Assembly (NCBI RefSeq): GCF_001553605.1
Contig: NZ_CP014229.1
Location: 565,001-629,000, forward strand
DNA length: 64,000 nucleotides
Reading direction: 5' to 3'
Origin: Desulfovibrio fairfieldensis
GTDB taxonomy: Bacteria > Desulfobacterota > Desulfovibrionia > Desulfovibrionales > Desulfovibrionaceae
The notes below the pieces were generated by a model. That model worked only from the letters and a program-made list of their open reading frames with translations. It searched no databases and had not been told where the DNA came from. Position numbers and translations under genes: made by a program. Shown here piece after piece: positions 19,198 to 27,483 of this stretch (positions within the stretch are counted from its first letter, which is position 1; the number at the start of each line of letters is the position of its first letter).

Positions 19198-20254
19198 GAC
19201 GGCGCCTGACGCCCTGGCGGGCGGCGACGCCCGGCCTTTTTGCGAGCCTGGTCGCGCGCCTGCCCGCAAGTCCTCCCGTCTGGTGACGTTGGGCGTCACC
19301 GGCGACTGGGCCTTTGCGGCCGGGACATTGCTGCTGGCCCTGCGGCGGCACAATCCGGATCTGGGCGCGGATATTCTCGTCTTTCACGACGACGGCCTGC
19401 GCCCGTCGGACCGGGCCCTGCTGGAAGGCCTGGGCGCGCATTGCGAACCGTTTGCCGTGGCCTGCGACGGTCTTCGACCCGAGGCCGTGCGCCTTCTTTC
19501 CCCGCTCTCCCTGGCCAAATTCGCCTGTTTCCGCCTGCTGGCCGACTATGAAAGCGTGCTCTGGCTGGATACCGACCTGGTGGTGCAGGACGACCTGGGG
19601 GATGTCTTCAGCCACGGCCCGCTGGCTCTGGCCGTGGAAGATCCCGAATTCACCGGCGAGGGCCGCACCTGCGGGGCGGCTGTCAATTTTTATGAGCCCG
19701 TGCCCGGTGTGGACGGCGACGCGCCCAATCTGAATACCGGCGTCATGGTCTGGCGGCGCGGCCTGCGCGATCCGGAGGCGCTGGAGCGACGCTGTCTGGA
19801 TTTTCTGCAAGCCCATGGTCCCAAGCTGCGCTATCCGGATCAGGCGGCTCTCAATGCCTTGGCCCAGTGGATGCGCATCGAGCGGCCCGGCGAACTGGCC
19901 GAACTGCCCCGGCGCTTCAACTGCCATCCGCGCAATCCGGCGACCGTGTATGCGCCTGTGGTGCACGCCTTCGGCGCGTACAAGCTCTGGAACGACGGGC
20001 TCACGGCCGCCTGCTTCCCCGAATGGCAGCGGGATTACGCCCGCTGGCTGCGCCTGGGCGGCAGCCCCTATGCCGGGCCGGTGGACAACGCGGCCTACGG
20101 CGAGGGTGGGGCCTTCTATCTTTTGCGGGGGCTCTTTGATACCATCGGCAAAAGTGAACAGGCCCTGAACTCCCTGCGGGAGCGGCTGGCCGCCGAAAGC
20201 GCGGCGCGGAAAAAACTGGAAGATCTGCTGCGGCGTCTGCAGCCGCGTACATAA
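19190..20254 (+). CDS. GT8-type glycosyltransferase
   Basis: 354 aa; the ATG at 19190 overlaps the epimerase stop (GATGACTGA), implying translational coupling. VLWLDTDLVVQDDLGDVF (about residues 122-139) holds the DxD metal/sugar-nucleotide motif; PNLNTGVMVWRR and PDQAALNALAQ plus HAFGAYKLW follow in the order typical for family GT8 (galactosyl/glucosyltransferases of LPS cores). An extra Ala/Arg/Pro-rich N-terminus of about 25 residues precedes the domain. The C-terminal 35 residues look like a coiled coil (SEQALNSLRERLAAESAARK). Confidence 0.82.
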   Translation: MTETAPDALAGGDARPFCEPGRAPARKSSRLVTLGVTGDWAFAAGTLLLALRRHNPDLGADILVFHDDGLRPSDRALLEGLGAHCEPFAVACDGLRPEAVRLLSPLSLAKFACFRLLADYESVLWLDTDLVVQDDLGDVFSHGPLALAVEDPEFTGEGRTCGAAVNFYEPVPGVDGDAPNLNTGVMVWRRGLRDPEALERRCLDFLQAHGPKLRYPDQAALNALAQWMRIERPGELAELPRRFNCHPRNPATVYAPVVHAFGAYKLWNDGLTAACFPEWQRDYARWLRLGGSPYAGPVDNAAYGEGGAFYLLRGLFDTIGKSEQALNSLRERLAAESAARKKLEDLLRRLQPRT

Positions 20255-20285
20255 CATCGCCATCTTTTCCAAGGAGAAGGAATCA

Positions 20286-21056
20286 ATGAACATCATCGCC
20301 ATCATCCCGGCGCGCATGGGTTCCAGCCGCTATCCCGGCAAGCCGCTGGCCCTGATCCACAATGTGCCCATGGTGGGCCATGTGACCTTCCGCACGGCCA
20401 TGAGCAAGGTGCTGTCCGATACCTATGTGGCCACCTGCGACAGCATCATTGAGGATTACTGCAAGAATGCGGGCCTCAAATGCGTGATGACCGGCGACCA
20501 CCATGTGCGCTGCTCCACGCGCACCGCCGAGGCCCTGCTCAAGATCGAAGAGGCCACGGGCAAGAAGGCCGACATCGTGGTCATGGTCCAGGGCGACGAG
20601 CCCATGGTCCGGCCAGAGATGATCGACGCCGCCGTGCAGCCCATGCTGGACGATCCGTCCATCAATGTGGTCAATCTCATGGCCGAGATGGACACCTTGG
20701 AAGAATTCGAGGACCCCAACGAGGTCAAGGTGGTGGTGGACCGCTTCAATAACGCCCTGTACTTCTCGCGCGAGCCCATTCCGTCCCGTAAAAAAGGTTC
20801 GGATAAAGTGCCCATGCGCAAACAGGTCTGCATTATTCCCTTCCGACGCGATTATCTGCTCCGCTTCAATGAAATGGAGGAAAGTCCGCTGGAAATCTAC
20901 GAATCCGTGGATATGATGCGTATTTTGGAATACGGGGAAAAAGTGCGCATGGTGCCCACGGACTGCCGCACCTGGAGCGTGGACACGCCCGAGGATCTGG
21001 CGCGCGTGGCCCGGCTCATGGAGGGCGACGACCTGATGCGGGAGTACAGCAAGTAA
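20286..21056 (+). CDS. KdsB-like CMP-sugar (ulosonic acid) cytidylyltransferase
   Basis: 256 aa; AAGGAGAAGGAATCA precedes the ATG. IPARMGSSRYPGKPLA at the N-terminus is the nucleotide-binding loop of the NTP-transferase/KdsB family; MVQGDEPMV (about residue 100) and the C-terminal WSVDTPEDL are also KdsB-like. Family members activate KDO or related 3-deoxy sugars as CMP derivatives. Two canonical KDO-contact segments differ: the GTDR box is replaced by CSTRTAE, and GIYAYRRDFL by CIIPFRRDYL, so the substrate may be a KDO relative. Its cluster supplies an aldolase and a phosphatase. Confidence 0.8.
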   Translation: MNIIAIIPARMGSSRYPGKPLALIHNVPMVGHVTFRTAMSKVLSDTYVATCDSIIEDYCKNAGLKCVMTGDHHVRCSTRTAEALLKIEEATGKKADIVVMVQGDEPMVRPEMIDAAVQPMLDDPSINVVNLMAEMDTLEEFEDPNEVKVVVDRFNNALYFSREPIPSRKKGSDKVPMRKQVCIIPFRRDYLLRFNEMEESPLEIYESVDMMRILEYGEKVRMVPTDCRTWSVDTPEDLARVARLMEGDDLMREYSK

Positions 21057-21755
21057 ATGGCGCGGCCCGCTTCGCCCGCCACGCCTCCGGGCGCGCCGGG
21101 CTCTTCCGATTCCGCCGGGGCTTCCGGTTCTTGCGGCTCCTGTGGTGCGTGCGGCCCAGGGCATGTAGACAGGCCGTCGGCCCAATCCCGCCTGGGGGCC
21201 GCCCTGGAAGAGTTCTGGATCGCACTTTTTGCCTGGGTGCCCACGCCTCTGGGCCTGGCCCTGCGCCTGCTGGCCTGGCGCTGGCTGTTCGCGGCCTGCG
21301 GCTCGGTGCGTTTCGGCACGGGCCTGACCTTGGCCGGGTGCCGCAATATGCGTCTGGGCCGGGGCGTGCGCCTGGGGCGGGGCTGTTTCGTGACCGCCGG
21401 GGGCGGCAGCCTGACGCTGGGTGAGAATGTGGCCGTGTCGCCCTGCGCCCATCTGGGGGCCGACAACGGCCGCATCGAGATCGGCGCGCAGACGGCCATC
21501 GGGCCGGGCACGGTGATCCGCGCGGCCAATCACCGCTTCGCGCGCCAGGATCTGCCCATCATGCACCAGGGCCATCAGCCGGGCCAAGTGATTATTGAAG
21601 ACGATGTCTGGATTGGGGCCAACTGCGTGATCACGCCCGACGTGCGCATCGGGCGCGGGGCCGTGGTCGGCGCGGGCGCTGTGGTGACGCGCAATGTGGC
21701 TCCTTTTTCCATTGTGGCCGGGGTGCCGGCCAAGGTTATCGGCCGCCGGGGCTAG
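21057..21755 (+). CDS. hexapeptide-repeat O-acyltransferase with a Cys/Gly-rich N-terminus
   Basis: 232 aa, starting one base after the previous stop codon. Left-handed beta-helix of the LbH/WbbJ type: [47 protein letters not shown] with the catalytic His, [33 protein letters not shown] at the end. Probably acetylates a surface glycan. The first 45 residues are low-complexity ([20 protein letters not shown]) and not part of the family; whether they are translated depends on the start, but no better start with an SD sequence lies further in. Confidence 0.82.
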   Translation: MARPASPATPPGAPGSSDSAGASGSCGSCGACGPGHVDRPSAQSRLGAALEEFWIALFAWVPTPLGLALRLLAWRWLFAACGSVRFGTGLTLAGCRNMRLGRGVRLGRGCFVTAGGGSLTLGENVAVSPCAHLGADNGRIEIGAQTAIGPGTVIRAANHRFARQDLPIMHQGHQPGQVIIEDDVWIGANCVITPDVRIGRGAVVGAGAVVTRNVAPFSIVAGVPAKVIGRRG

Positions 21756-21903
21756 GGGCTGTCCTAAATTGGTTCTTTTGCCTTCCAGCTTCGTCAATCT
21801 GCGCTTTTTGCTCCAGTCGAGTACCATTGAGAGTATACTCCTTTCGCAAAAAGCTTGTTTTCCTCGCTGGAAAGGCAAAACGCCTCAATTTAGAAACAGC
21901 CCC
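21755..21903. repeat. long inverted repeat, family C copy 1
   Basis: A 149-nt element whose ends are perfect inverted repeats (GGGGCTGT / ACAGCCCC) with further pairing inside: CTAAATT with AATTTAG, TTTTGCCTTCCAGC with GCTGGAAAGGCAAAA, GCTTTTTGC with GCAAAAAGC. It can fold into one long hairpin. A shorter hairpin, GAGCATTT-N-AAATGCTC, follows at 21905-21928. Confidence 0.75.
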
Positions 21904-21984
21904 GGAGCATTTGACACTTGAAATGCTCTCGCATGCGCCGTTGCAACCGGGACAATACGTGACGTTATTTTTTGAGGAAAATTT

Positions 21985-22620
21985 ATGCCTTTGCAATGTC
22001 TGGTTTTTGACTGCGACGGAGTGATTCTGGACAGCGTGCCGGTCAAGACGCGGGCCTTCGCCCGGCTGGCCGAGCCTTTCGGCCCGGAAGCGCGGGACCG
22101 CTTCGTCATGTACCATACGGTGCACGGCGGGGTCAGCCGCTACAAGAAGTTCGAGTGGTTCTTCCGCGAAGTGCTGGGCCGCGAGATCAGCCAAGAGGAA
22201 TCCACCCAATGGGGCCGCCGCTTCGCGGAGTATACCCTGGACGAAGTGCGTCGCTGCCCGCTGATTCCCGGCGTGCGGGACGTGCTGGAAAGCTGGCACG
22301 GCAGATTGCCGCTCTATGTCTGCTCCGGCGCGCCGGAAGAGGAACTGCGCCTGGTGCTGCACGAACGGCGGCTGGAAGGTTATTTTACCGGTATTCACGG
22401 TTCGCCGCCCGCCAAGGCCCAATTGCTGGCCGAAATCGTGCGCAGCGCCGGGGTGGAGCCCGAAAACGCCCTGATGGTGGGCGACGCCGTGACGGACCGC
22501 GACGCGGCGGAACAGGTGGGCACCTTGTTCTACGGGGTAGGGCAGGAGCTCAAGGGCGGCCCCTTCCCCTGGGGCGAGGATCTCACCGGGCTCAATGACT
22601 GGATCAGGGCCAGGGTCTGA
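21985..22620 (+). CDS. HAD-superfamily phosphatase
   Basis: 211 aa. GAGGAAAATTT precedes the ATG. HAD motif I FDCDGVILDS (nucleophile Asp9, Asp11), motif II Ser in YVCSGAPEEE, motif III Lys in PPAKAQLL, motif IV GDAVTDRDAA. Subfamily IA with a helical cap, similar in layout to beta-phosphoglucomutase and phosphoglycolate phosphatases. Separated from the sugar cluster by a family C repeat but in the same direction; dephosphorylation of a ulosonate phosphate would fit the cluster, though this is inference. Confidence 0.8.
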   Translation: MPLQCLVFDCDGVILDSVPVKTRAFARLAEPFGPEARDRFVMYHTVHGGVSRYKKFEWFFREVLGREISQEESTQWGRRFAEYTLDEVRRCPLIPGVRDVLESWHGRLPLYVCSGAPEEELRLVLHERRLEGYFTGIHGSPPAKAQLLAEIVRSAGVEPENALMVGDAVTDRDAAEQVGTLFYGVGQELKGGPFPWGEDLTGLNDWIRARV

Positions 22621-22766
22621 TTTGAAAAATTAGACATCCAAAACCTGTAGGGTTTTGCGGGGCGTAGCCGCCGTGGGTCAGTGAAAAACGCGGTTTTTCG
22701 CTGATGATCCTGCGAAAATTGAGAGCATGGCTATGCTCGAAATTTTTGTGATCAGAGACTAGAATA

Positions 22767-23039
22767 GATTACCTTTGAAATGCTTTGCGCTTCAAAGGGG
22801 ACATTCCGGAAAAAGCGCGGTTATCGCTGCTGTCGATCCCCGTATGGCTCCGTTGTCGCCAACGGGGACAGCCCTTCGGGCTGCCTTCGGTCGCTTTTCC
22901 GGAATCCACGCCGCGTTGCTCTCGATGCCTGTACGCCCTTTGGGCTACAGGCACGGCCCTACGGGCCGCCCGTCGGGTCGGTCTTCGCGGCGCGCCTCAC
23001 CGCGTTCGGCGTTAGAGCATTTCAAAGTTGAAATGCTCT
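22767..23039. repeat. dispersed repeat family A, copy 1 (~270 bp)
   Basis: Nearly identical to 36093-36362. Begins GATTACCTTTGAAA and ends in a hairpin, AGAGCATTTCAA-AG-TTGAAATGCTCT. Internal stems include CAGCC-CTTCG-GGCTG (a UUCG loop at about 22869-22883), GCCTGTA...TACAGGC and CGGCCC-TAC-GGGCCG. A one-base difference relative to copy 2 (CGCCAACGGGG versus CGCCAAACGGGG) changes reading frames, so it is not a conserved coding region. The 22621-22766 stretch before it has small hairpins only. Confidence 0.9.
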
Positions 23040-23144
23040 GGCCTGCGGAAGCACTGATTAGAGCCATTTTTCCTTGCTTTGTTGTACGCATTCCCGCCTC
23101 TCCGCTGGAGCCCCCGGCACAGAGGCACAACCCGGTTTATTCCC

Positions 23145-24149
23145 ATGAAAAAAGCACTATTTTTGTTCTGCTGCCTGTGCCTGGTCTTTGCTCTGGCGGC
23201 TTGCGGTTCCGACGACGACCAGAAAAGCGGCAGTGCCGCCGGACAAAGCGCGCCCGCCTCACCTGACGCCGTGCCGTCTTCGCCGGGGTCTGCCGCTTCC
23301 GCTCCCTCCGTTGTCCCCGCGCCCGTATCCCGGCCTCCGGCCACGCCTGAGGAAAAGAAGCAGGCCGACAGGATGGTGGCCTTTTACAATACCGCCGCCG
23401 GAGTGCTGGCCAGCGGCTGGTACGGCCAGCCCGACGCGTTGCTGACCAATGTGCGCGCCTATCTGGAAGACTGGCAGCTCGCGCCCCGGCCCGCCGTACG
23501 CGGCGCGCGCGGCGAAGCGGCCAAAGGCCTCGCGCCCGCCAAGGGGCTTTTTTCGGCTGAGGTGGAAGCGCATCTGGCTCAATGGGTCACGGACATGGAC
23601 AAGTCCCTGGACGCCATGCTGGCGGATTACAAGGCCCTGGAAAAATACGTGCGCGACGACAGCATCCGGGACGACGGAGCCCAGGGGAAAAAGCTGGCGG
23701 CAAGCCTGGGCGCGGCCCATGCGACCTTTATGGCCGCCCGCGACAGTTATCTGGAAGTTGTGGAGGCCCGGGCCGCGCAGGCCGAGGACGTGCTGCTGCG
23801 CGACCATCCGCTTCAACGGCAGATTGTGGCGGCTGAAAAGATTTTTTCCCTTTTCCGCAAGGCTGCCGGATTGCTCGGCCCGGAAAAGCCGGATAAGGAA
23901 GCCCTGGAGCAATTGCGTCAGGAGCTGGAATCCGCCATTGCCCTTGCCGGGCGGCCGCCTTTCCCGGCTTCGCCGGAACTGGAACGGGTTTACCGGGCCT
24001 TTCTCAAGGAAGCCGCGCTCTTTCCCCAGGGACTCGCGCGCGGTCTCTCCGAAGGCTTTTACAGCCCGTTGCGGCGCGATCTGAATAGTATCGTCGGTCG
24101 CAGCCGCGAGGCGTATAACGCCTTTGCGCGGGCGGCCAATCAGTCGTAG
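23145..24149 (+). CDS. exported lipoprotein, DUF3829/YiiG-like
   Basis: 334 aa. Start at the ATG 23145, directly before the signal peptide (MKKALFLFCCLCLVF..ALAAC), whose lipobox LAAC puts Cys20 or nearby as the lipidated residue. A Ser/Ala/Pro-rich linker (to about residue 65) leads to an all-helical domain. MVAFYNTAAGVLASGWYGQP and the long helices after it resemble DUF3829 lipoproteins such as YiiG; function unknown. No obvious SD sequence. The gene begins 105 nt after repeat A copy 1 and ends at its own terminator. Confidence 0.65.
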   Translation: MKKALFLFCCLCLVFALAACGSDDDQKSGSAAGQSAPASPDAVPSSPGSAASAPSVVPAPVSRPPATPEEKKQADRMVAFYNTAAGVLASGWYGQPDALLTNVRAYLEDWQLAPRPAVRGARGEAAKGLAPAKGLFSAEVEAHLAQWVTDMDKSLDAMLADYKALEKYVRDDSIRDDGAQGKKLAASLGAAHATFMAARDSYLEVVEARAAQAEDVLLRDHPLQRQIVAAEKIFSLFRKAAGLLGPEKPDKEALEQLRQELESAIALAGRPPFPASPELERVYRAFLKEAALFPQGLARGLSEGFYSPLRRDLNSIVGRSREAYNAFARAANQS

Positions 24150-24206
24150 CGCAAAATATTTTTGCAAAGCTCCGGCTTCCTTTCTCCGGAAAGCGGAGCA
24201 CCTCAT

Positions 24207-24247
24207 CCCGGCAACCGTCAAGACGCTGACAGTTGTCGGGATTTTTT
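24207..24247 (+). terminator. terminator after the lipoprotein gene
   Basis: CCCGGCAACCGTCA (24207-24220) pairs with TGACAGTTGTCGGG (24227-24240) with two mismatches, followed by ATTTTTT. Confidence 0.75.
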
Positions 24248-24391
24248 ATATCCAACCTATGAATAATTAAGATAAAAATATGCTTGGCAAGCTGTTTGCA
24301 AAAAGGAGAACGGAAAAGTTTTGCGTGTCCGGCCAGGTCCGGCAATTCAAGAGCGCCAAGTGCGCCGATTTCGCCAAGTTCGGAGGTCAGC

Positions 24392-24811
24392 ATGTTTTTT
24401 TTGCTGGGAGGCAATGACAAAAAAGCCCGCAAGGCTGAGAAACAGACGCGGGCGTCCGACGCCACCGCGCGCGTGCGTGACGTCTTTCTGGCCGGACGTT
24501 TTCCCGTGGTGACCACCCATCAGGTGGAGGGCCGCCGCATCGCCAAGGTGCTGGGCCTGGTCTGCTGCCGGGGCTATGACTCGGAAGAGGCCTTTTTCGG
24601 CATGGCGGGCCGGGCCATGAACAAAGGGGCCCAGGCCATTGTGGGCTATAATGAAAATGTGGCCTTTCATCCTGACGGCAGCAAATATTTCTCCTGCTTC
24701 GGTACGGCCGTCATGTTTGAATACGACCCGGCGGACCCGGATTCCCTGCCGCTCATGCTCCAGCAGAAATTCAGGGAGCGGGAGCAGCAGCCCAACAGCG
24801 ATATGATTTAA
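24392..24811 (+). CDS. YbjQ-like heavy-metal-binding-domain protein
   Basis: 139 aa; GGAGG at 24382-24386 sets the start at 24392. The C-terminal part (VTTHQVEGRRIAKVLGLVCC, then GAQAIVGYNENVAFHP) follows the YbjQ/UPF0145 pattern: a small beta-barrel protein that forms pentamers in solved structures, function unknown. The N-terminal 20 residues are charged (GGNDKKARKAEKQTRASD) and may be a linker. Monocistronic, terminator downstream. Confidence 0.65.
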   Translation: MFFLLGGNDKKARKAEKQTRASDATARVRDVFLAGRFPVVTTHQVEGRRIAKVLGLVCCRGYDSEEAFFGMAGRAMNKGAQAIVGYNENVAFHPDGSKYFSCFGTAVMFEYDPADPDSLPLMLQQKFREREQQPNSDMI

Positions 24812-24878
24812 CAACTTCTCCTCAGTCCGGCGCGGGCAGAGGAGAAAAATCCTCAGTGCGCAGCAAGGCGCCAATGTT

Positions 24879-24907
24879 AAAAAGCCGTCGATTACCGACG
24901 GCTTTTT
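24879..24907. terminator. bidirectional terminator
   Basis: AAAAAGCCGTCG / CGACGGCTTTTT with a 5-nt loop, between the YbjQ-like gene and convergent truA. Confidence 0.85.
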
Positions 24908-24912
24908 ATGTT

Positions 24913-25686
24913 TCAGACATATTCCACGCTGGCCAGCGCCAGCCCCCCGGCCGGGGCCGTGGCCGAGGGCACGGCCCGGCGGTCGCGGGCCGCCAGCAGG
25001 TCCGGCACGTTTTCAGGCCGGATTTTGCCCTGCCCGCAGGCCGCCAGCAACCCGGCCATATTGCGTACCATCTGCTTGAGAAAGCCGTTGGCCGTGACGG
25101 TCAGGCGCAGCCCGGGCGCGTGCGGAGGATAGAATTCGCAGGGCGGCGGGATGTCCAGTTCCGCCCGGAAAACGGTGCGCGTGGTGCTTTCCATGTCCGT
25201 GCCCGCGTTTTGCAGCCCGGCGAAATCGTGCTCGCCCAGCAGATGGGGCAGGGCCGCGCGCATGGCTTCCACATCCAGCGGGCCGCAGTTCCAGACAAAG
25301 GGGGCCAGTTGCGGCGGCACAAAGGCGCGTTCCTGCCAGAACTGGTACACGTAAGTTTTGCGCAGGGCATCCTTGCGGGCGTGAAAATCCGCCGCCGCGG
25401 GCTCGGCCGCCAGTATGCGGATTTCCGGCGGCAGCAGGGCATTGAGGCTGCGCTGCCAGCGCAACCCGGCCTTGGCGTCGGGGACATCGCAATGGGCTAC
25501 CTGGCCGTGGGCGTGCACGCCCGCGTCGGTGCGGCCTGAACCGTGCACCCGCACCGGCGCGCCGGCCAGCACGCGCAGGGCGGCTTCCAGCTCGCCCTGA
25601 ATAGTGGGCGGCGGCGACGGCTTTTCCTGGATCTGCCAGCCGCTGTAGCCGGTGCCCAGATAGGCCAGCAGCAGTTTCAGGCGCAT
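24913..25686 (-). CDS. truA: tRNA pseudouridine(38-40) synthase TruA
   Basis: 257 aa. Converts U38-U40 in the tRNA anticodon stem-loop to pseudouridine. The catalytic motif HGSGRTDAGVHAHGQVAH (Asp at about residue 53) is intact; YSGWQIQ near the N-terminus and FLKQMVRNMAG near the C-terminus are family signatures. Its start codon overlaps the stop of the upstream MotE-like gene (TGATG), so it is translated as the last gene of a fliJ / MotE-like / truA run, an odd partner for flagellar genes but common for housekeeping genes in compact operons. Confidence 0.95.
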   Translation of the reverse strand: MRLKLLLAYLGTGYSGWQIQEKPSPPPTIQGELEAALRVLAGAPVRVHGSGRTDAGVHAHGQVAHCDVPDAKAGLRWQRSLNALLPPEIRILAAEPAAADFHARKDALRKTYVYQFWQERAFVPPQLAPFVWNCGPLDVEAMRAALPHLLGEHDFAGLQNAGTDMESTTRTVFRAELDIPPPCEFYPPHAPGLRLTVTANGFLKQMVRNMAGLLAACGQGKIRPENVPDLLAARDRRAVPSATAPAGGLALASVEYV

Positions 25687-26990
25687 CAGTCCGGCAGCCT
25701 CATGCGGGTGATCAGTTCCGTGAACTTGGCGGTCTTGACCGGATTGGTATAGGTCAGGATTTCACCGGACTGCTTGGGAGCCATGCCCGAGAGAATCCGA
25801 ATGGCCACGCGCTCGTCCATGCTTTCCAGCGCCTTGGCCGCCGTCCGGGGCTTCATGTTGGCATACATCTGGATCAGATTGCGGATTTTTTTGTCTTCCA
25901 GGCCTTTGGCCTCGCGGATCATGTCCTTCATCTTCTGTTCGGCGTCCTGCAAATCTTTCAGGCGCTGGTCCATCTGCTGCCGGAGCATGAGAATATCCTG
26001 CTGCTGGCGGGCCAGGTCCTGGGCTTTATCGTTGGGATCGCCGGGGGGAGCGGTGGGCGTCACGCGGGGCGCGGGCGGCGGCAGGGTGGCGGGCTGTCCG
26101 TTTTGCGGCAGCGAGGGTAGGGCCGAGGAGGCTCCGGCGCTACGCGGAGGCAGGGGCGCGCCGTCGGTTCCCTGGCCGCGCGGAATATCGGCCGGAATGT
26201 CCGGCGCGCCGGGCATGGCCATGGGCGCGGTCTGTTCCGCCGGGGCAAAGGGGGACGACGCGGCCGGGGCTTGGGGCACAGGCATGTCCAGCGCGGCGGC
26301 GTGCGCGGCCTGAACGCTGCCGAGTCGCGGAATGGGCAGGCTTTTCAGGCCCAGTATGTCCAGAAGGCCGTCGTCGTGGCCGGGTTGTCTGACCGGTGCT
26401 GCGGCCAGCAGGGATACGGGATTTTCGGCCGGAGCCGGAGTGCCGGCCTCGGCCACGGGAGCGCCGAGAGGCGCGGGAGCGGGCAGTCTGGGCGGCGTGA
26501 AGGCGGCACTGTCCGCGTCAGGGACGCTGCGGACTTTGGCCGCCACCAGCGGTGCGGGAAGCGCGGATTCCGTGCCCGCCTGCTGCGCGTGCCGACGCGG
26601 CTTCGCAGCGGCGGCCAGTTGCGCGGCGGCGGAACCCTGCGGCATGTCGCCGCCGGGCAGCGCGTCTGTTTGAAGGTCTTGTCCGGAGGATGCGGCCGCA
26701 GCGGCCGCCGGGGCGCTTTTTCGCAGATTTTCCCGGGAATCCGGGTCGCGCGATGCCGTGGCCGCCGGGTTGACCGAGGCGACGGGGCCAGCCTCAGGCA
26801 CGGTTTCCCGCGTGGTTTTTTGAGTATCCAGCCGCGCCGCGTCATTCGGCACGCCGCCGAGCCAGACGGGCAGGGGCACGTCCAGCATGAGCATGCCCAG
26901 AATGGCAAGTTTGATAAAGCAAAGCACCGCCAGCCAGCGAAAGAGCCTAGAAAGACGGAGCCTTATAGCGGAGGGTCGCGATTTCGTCAT
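25686..26990 (-). CDS. MotE-like protein (MgtE-N-type domain, single membrane anchor)
   Basis: 434 aa. One N-terminal transmembrane segment (WLAVLCFIKLAILGMLML, residues about 19-36), then about 250 residues of Pro/Ala-rich low-complexity linker, a coiled coil (RQQQDILMLRQQMDQRLKDL), and a C-terminal MgtE-N-like module (MYANMKPRTAAKALESMDER..ILSGMAPKQSGEIL). This layout matches MotE-type proteins encoded next to fliJ, linked to flagellar motor or export function. GGAG lies 10 nt upstream of the start, which is inside fliJ (44-nt overlap). The long linker is unusual in size. Confidence 0.75.
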   Translation of the reverse strand: MTKSRPSAIRLRLSRLFRWLAVLCFIKLAILGMLMLDVPLPVWLGGVPNDAARLDTQKTTRETVPEAGPVASVNPAATASRDPDSRENLRKSAPAAAAAASSGQDLQTDALPGGDMPQGSAAAQLAAAAKPRRHAQQAGTESALPAPLVAAKVRSVPDADSAAFTPPRLPAPAPLGAPVAEAGTPAPAENPVSLLAAAPVRQPGHDDGLLDILGLKSLPIPRLGSVQAAHAAALDMPVPQAPAASSPFAPAEQTAPMAMPGAPDIPADIPRGQGTDGAPLPPRSAGASSALPSLPQNGQPATLPPPAPRVTPTAPPGDPNDKAQDLARQQQDILMLRQQMDQRLKDLQDAEQKMKDMIREAKGLEDKKIRNLIQMYANMKPRTAAKALESMDERVAIRILSGMAPKQSGEILTYTNPVKTAKFTELITRMRLPD

Positions 26991-27384
26991 TGAAGCGTTG
27001 CTCCTTCAACTGTTCTTCGCGGGCATGGTAGTGTTTCTGCCGTTCCTTGAGTTTTTCCAGCAGTTTTTTGTCTATGGCGCGGGCCGCCAGCAGATTTCTG
27101 GCTTCCTCCACCATCTGGGCCAGCATGCGCGCCTGGAGGGAGGCTGCGGCCACGTCGCCGCGCAGGCCCTTGACGTATTGTTCCAGCAGCCAGCGTTCAC
27201 CGGCTTCCATAAGAGCTTCGTTGCAGAGGCGGTCCTGGGCGCCCCGGAGTTCCGCCTGGAGCGCGTCCAGGCGTTCCCGGGCCTCCTGGAAGCGGCGCTG
27301 CGCCGTGGCCAGGCGCACTTTGGCCTCTTCTTCCAACTGCTCCCGGTAGTCGAGCACCTTCTGCATTTTGAAGCGAAACGGCAT
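26947..27384 (-). CDS. fliJ: flagellar export protein FliJ
   Basis: 145 aa, almost entirely coiled coil. The start at 27382-27384 follows GGCGGAG; an upstream in-frame start lacks a site. MPFRFKMQKVLDYREQLEEE is the typical FliJ N-terminus. FliJ is the cytoplasmic escort/stalk protein of the flagellar type III export ATPase FliI. The rest of the fliFGHI set is not adjacent: the upstream neighbour is thiD, so this is a detached pair of fliJ and the MotE-like gene. Confidence 0.85.
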   Translation of the reverse strand: MPFRFKMQKVLDYREQLEEEAKVRLATAQRRFQEARERLDALQAELRGAQDRLCNEALMEAGERWLLEQYVKGLRGDVAAASLQARMLAQMVEEARNLLAARAIDKKLLEKLKERQKHYHAREEQLKEQRFNDEIATLRYKAPSF

Positions 27385-27483
27385 GCAAACTCCGCCTTGT
27401 TTTTGACGCCTGTCCTGAACCGCCAAAGGGAATTGCAAACTGCGGGCCAAAAGGCGGAGCTGCCGCCTTGCGGCAGCTTCCGG

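Noticed and set aside
22775..23266. Open frames across repeat family A (also 36111-36359)
   Set aside because: The two copies differ by single-base indels that put matching peptide stretches in different frames, so coding is not conserved.
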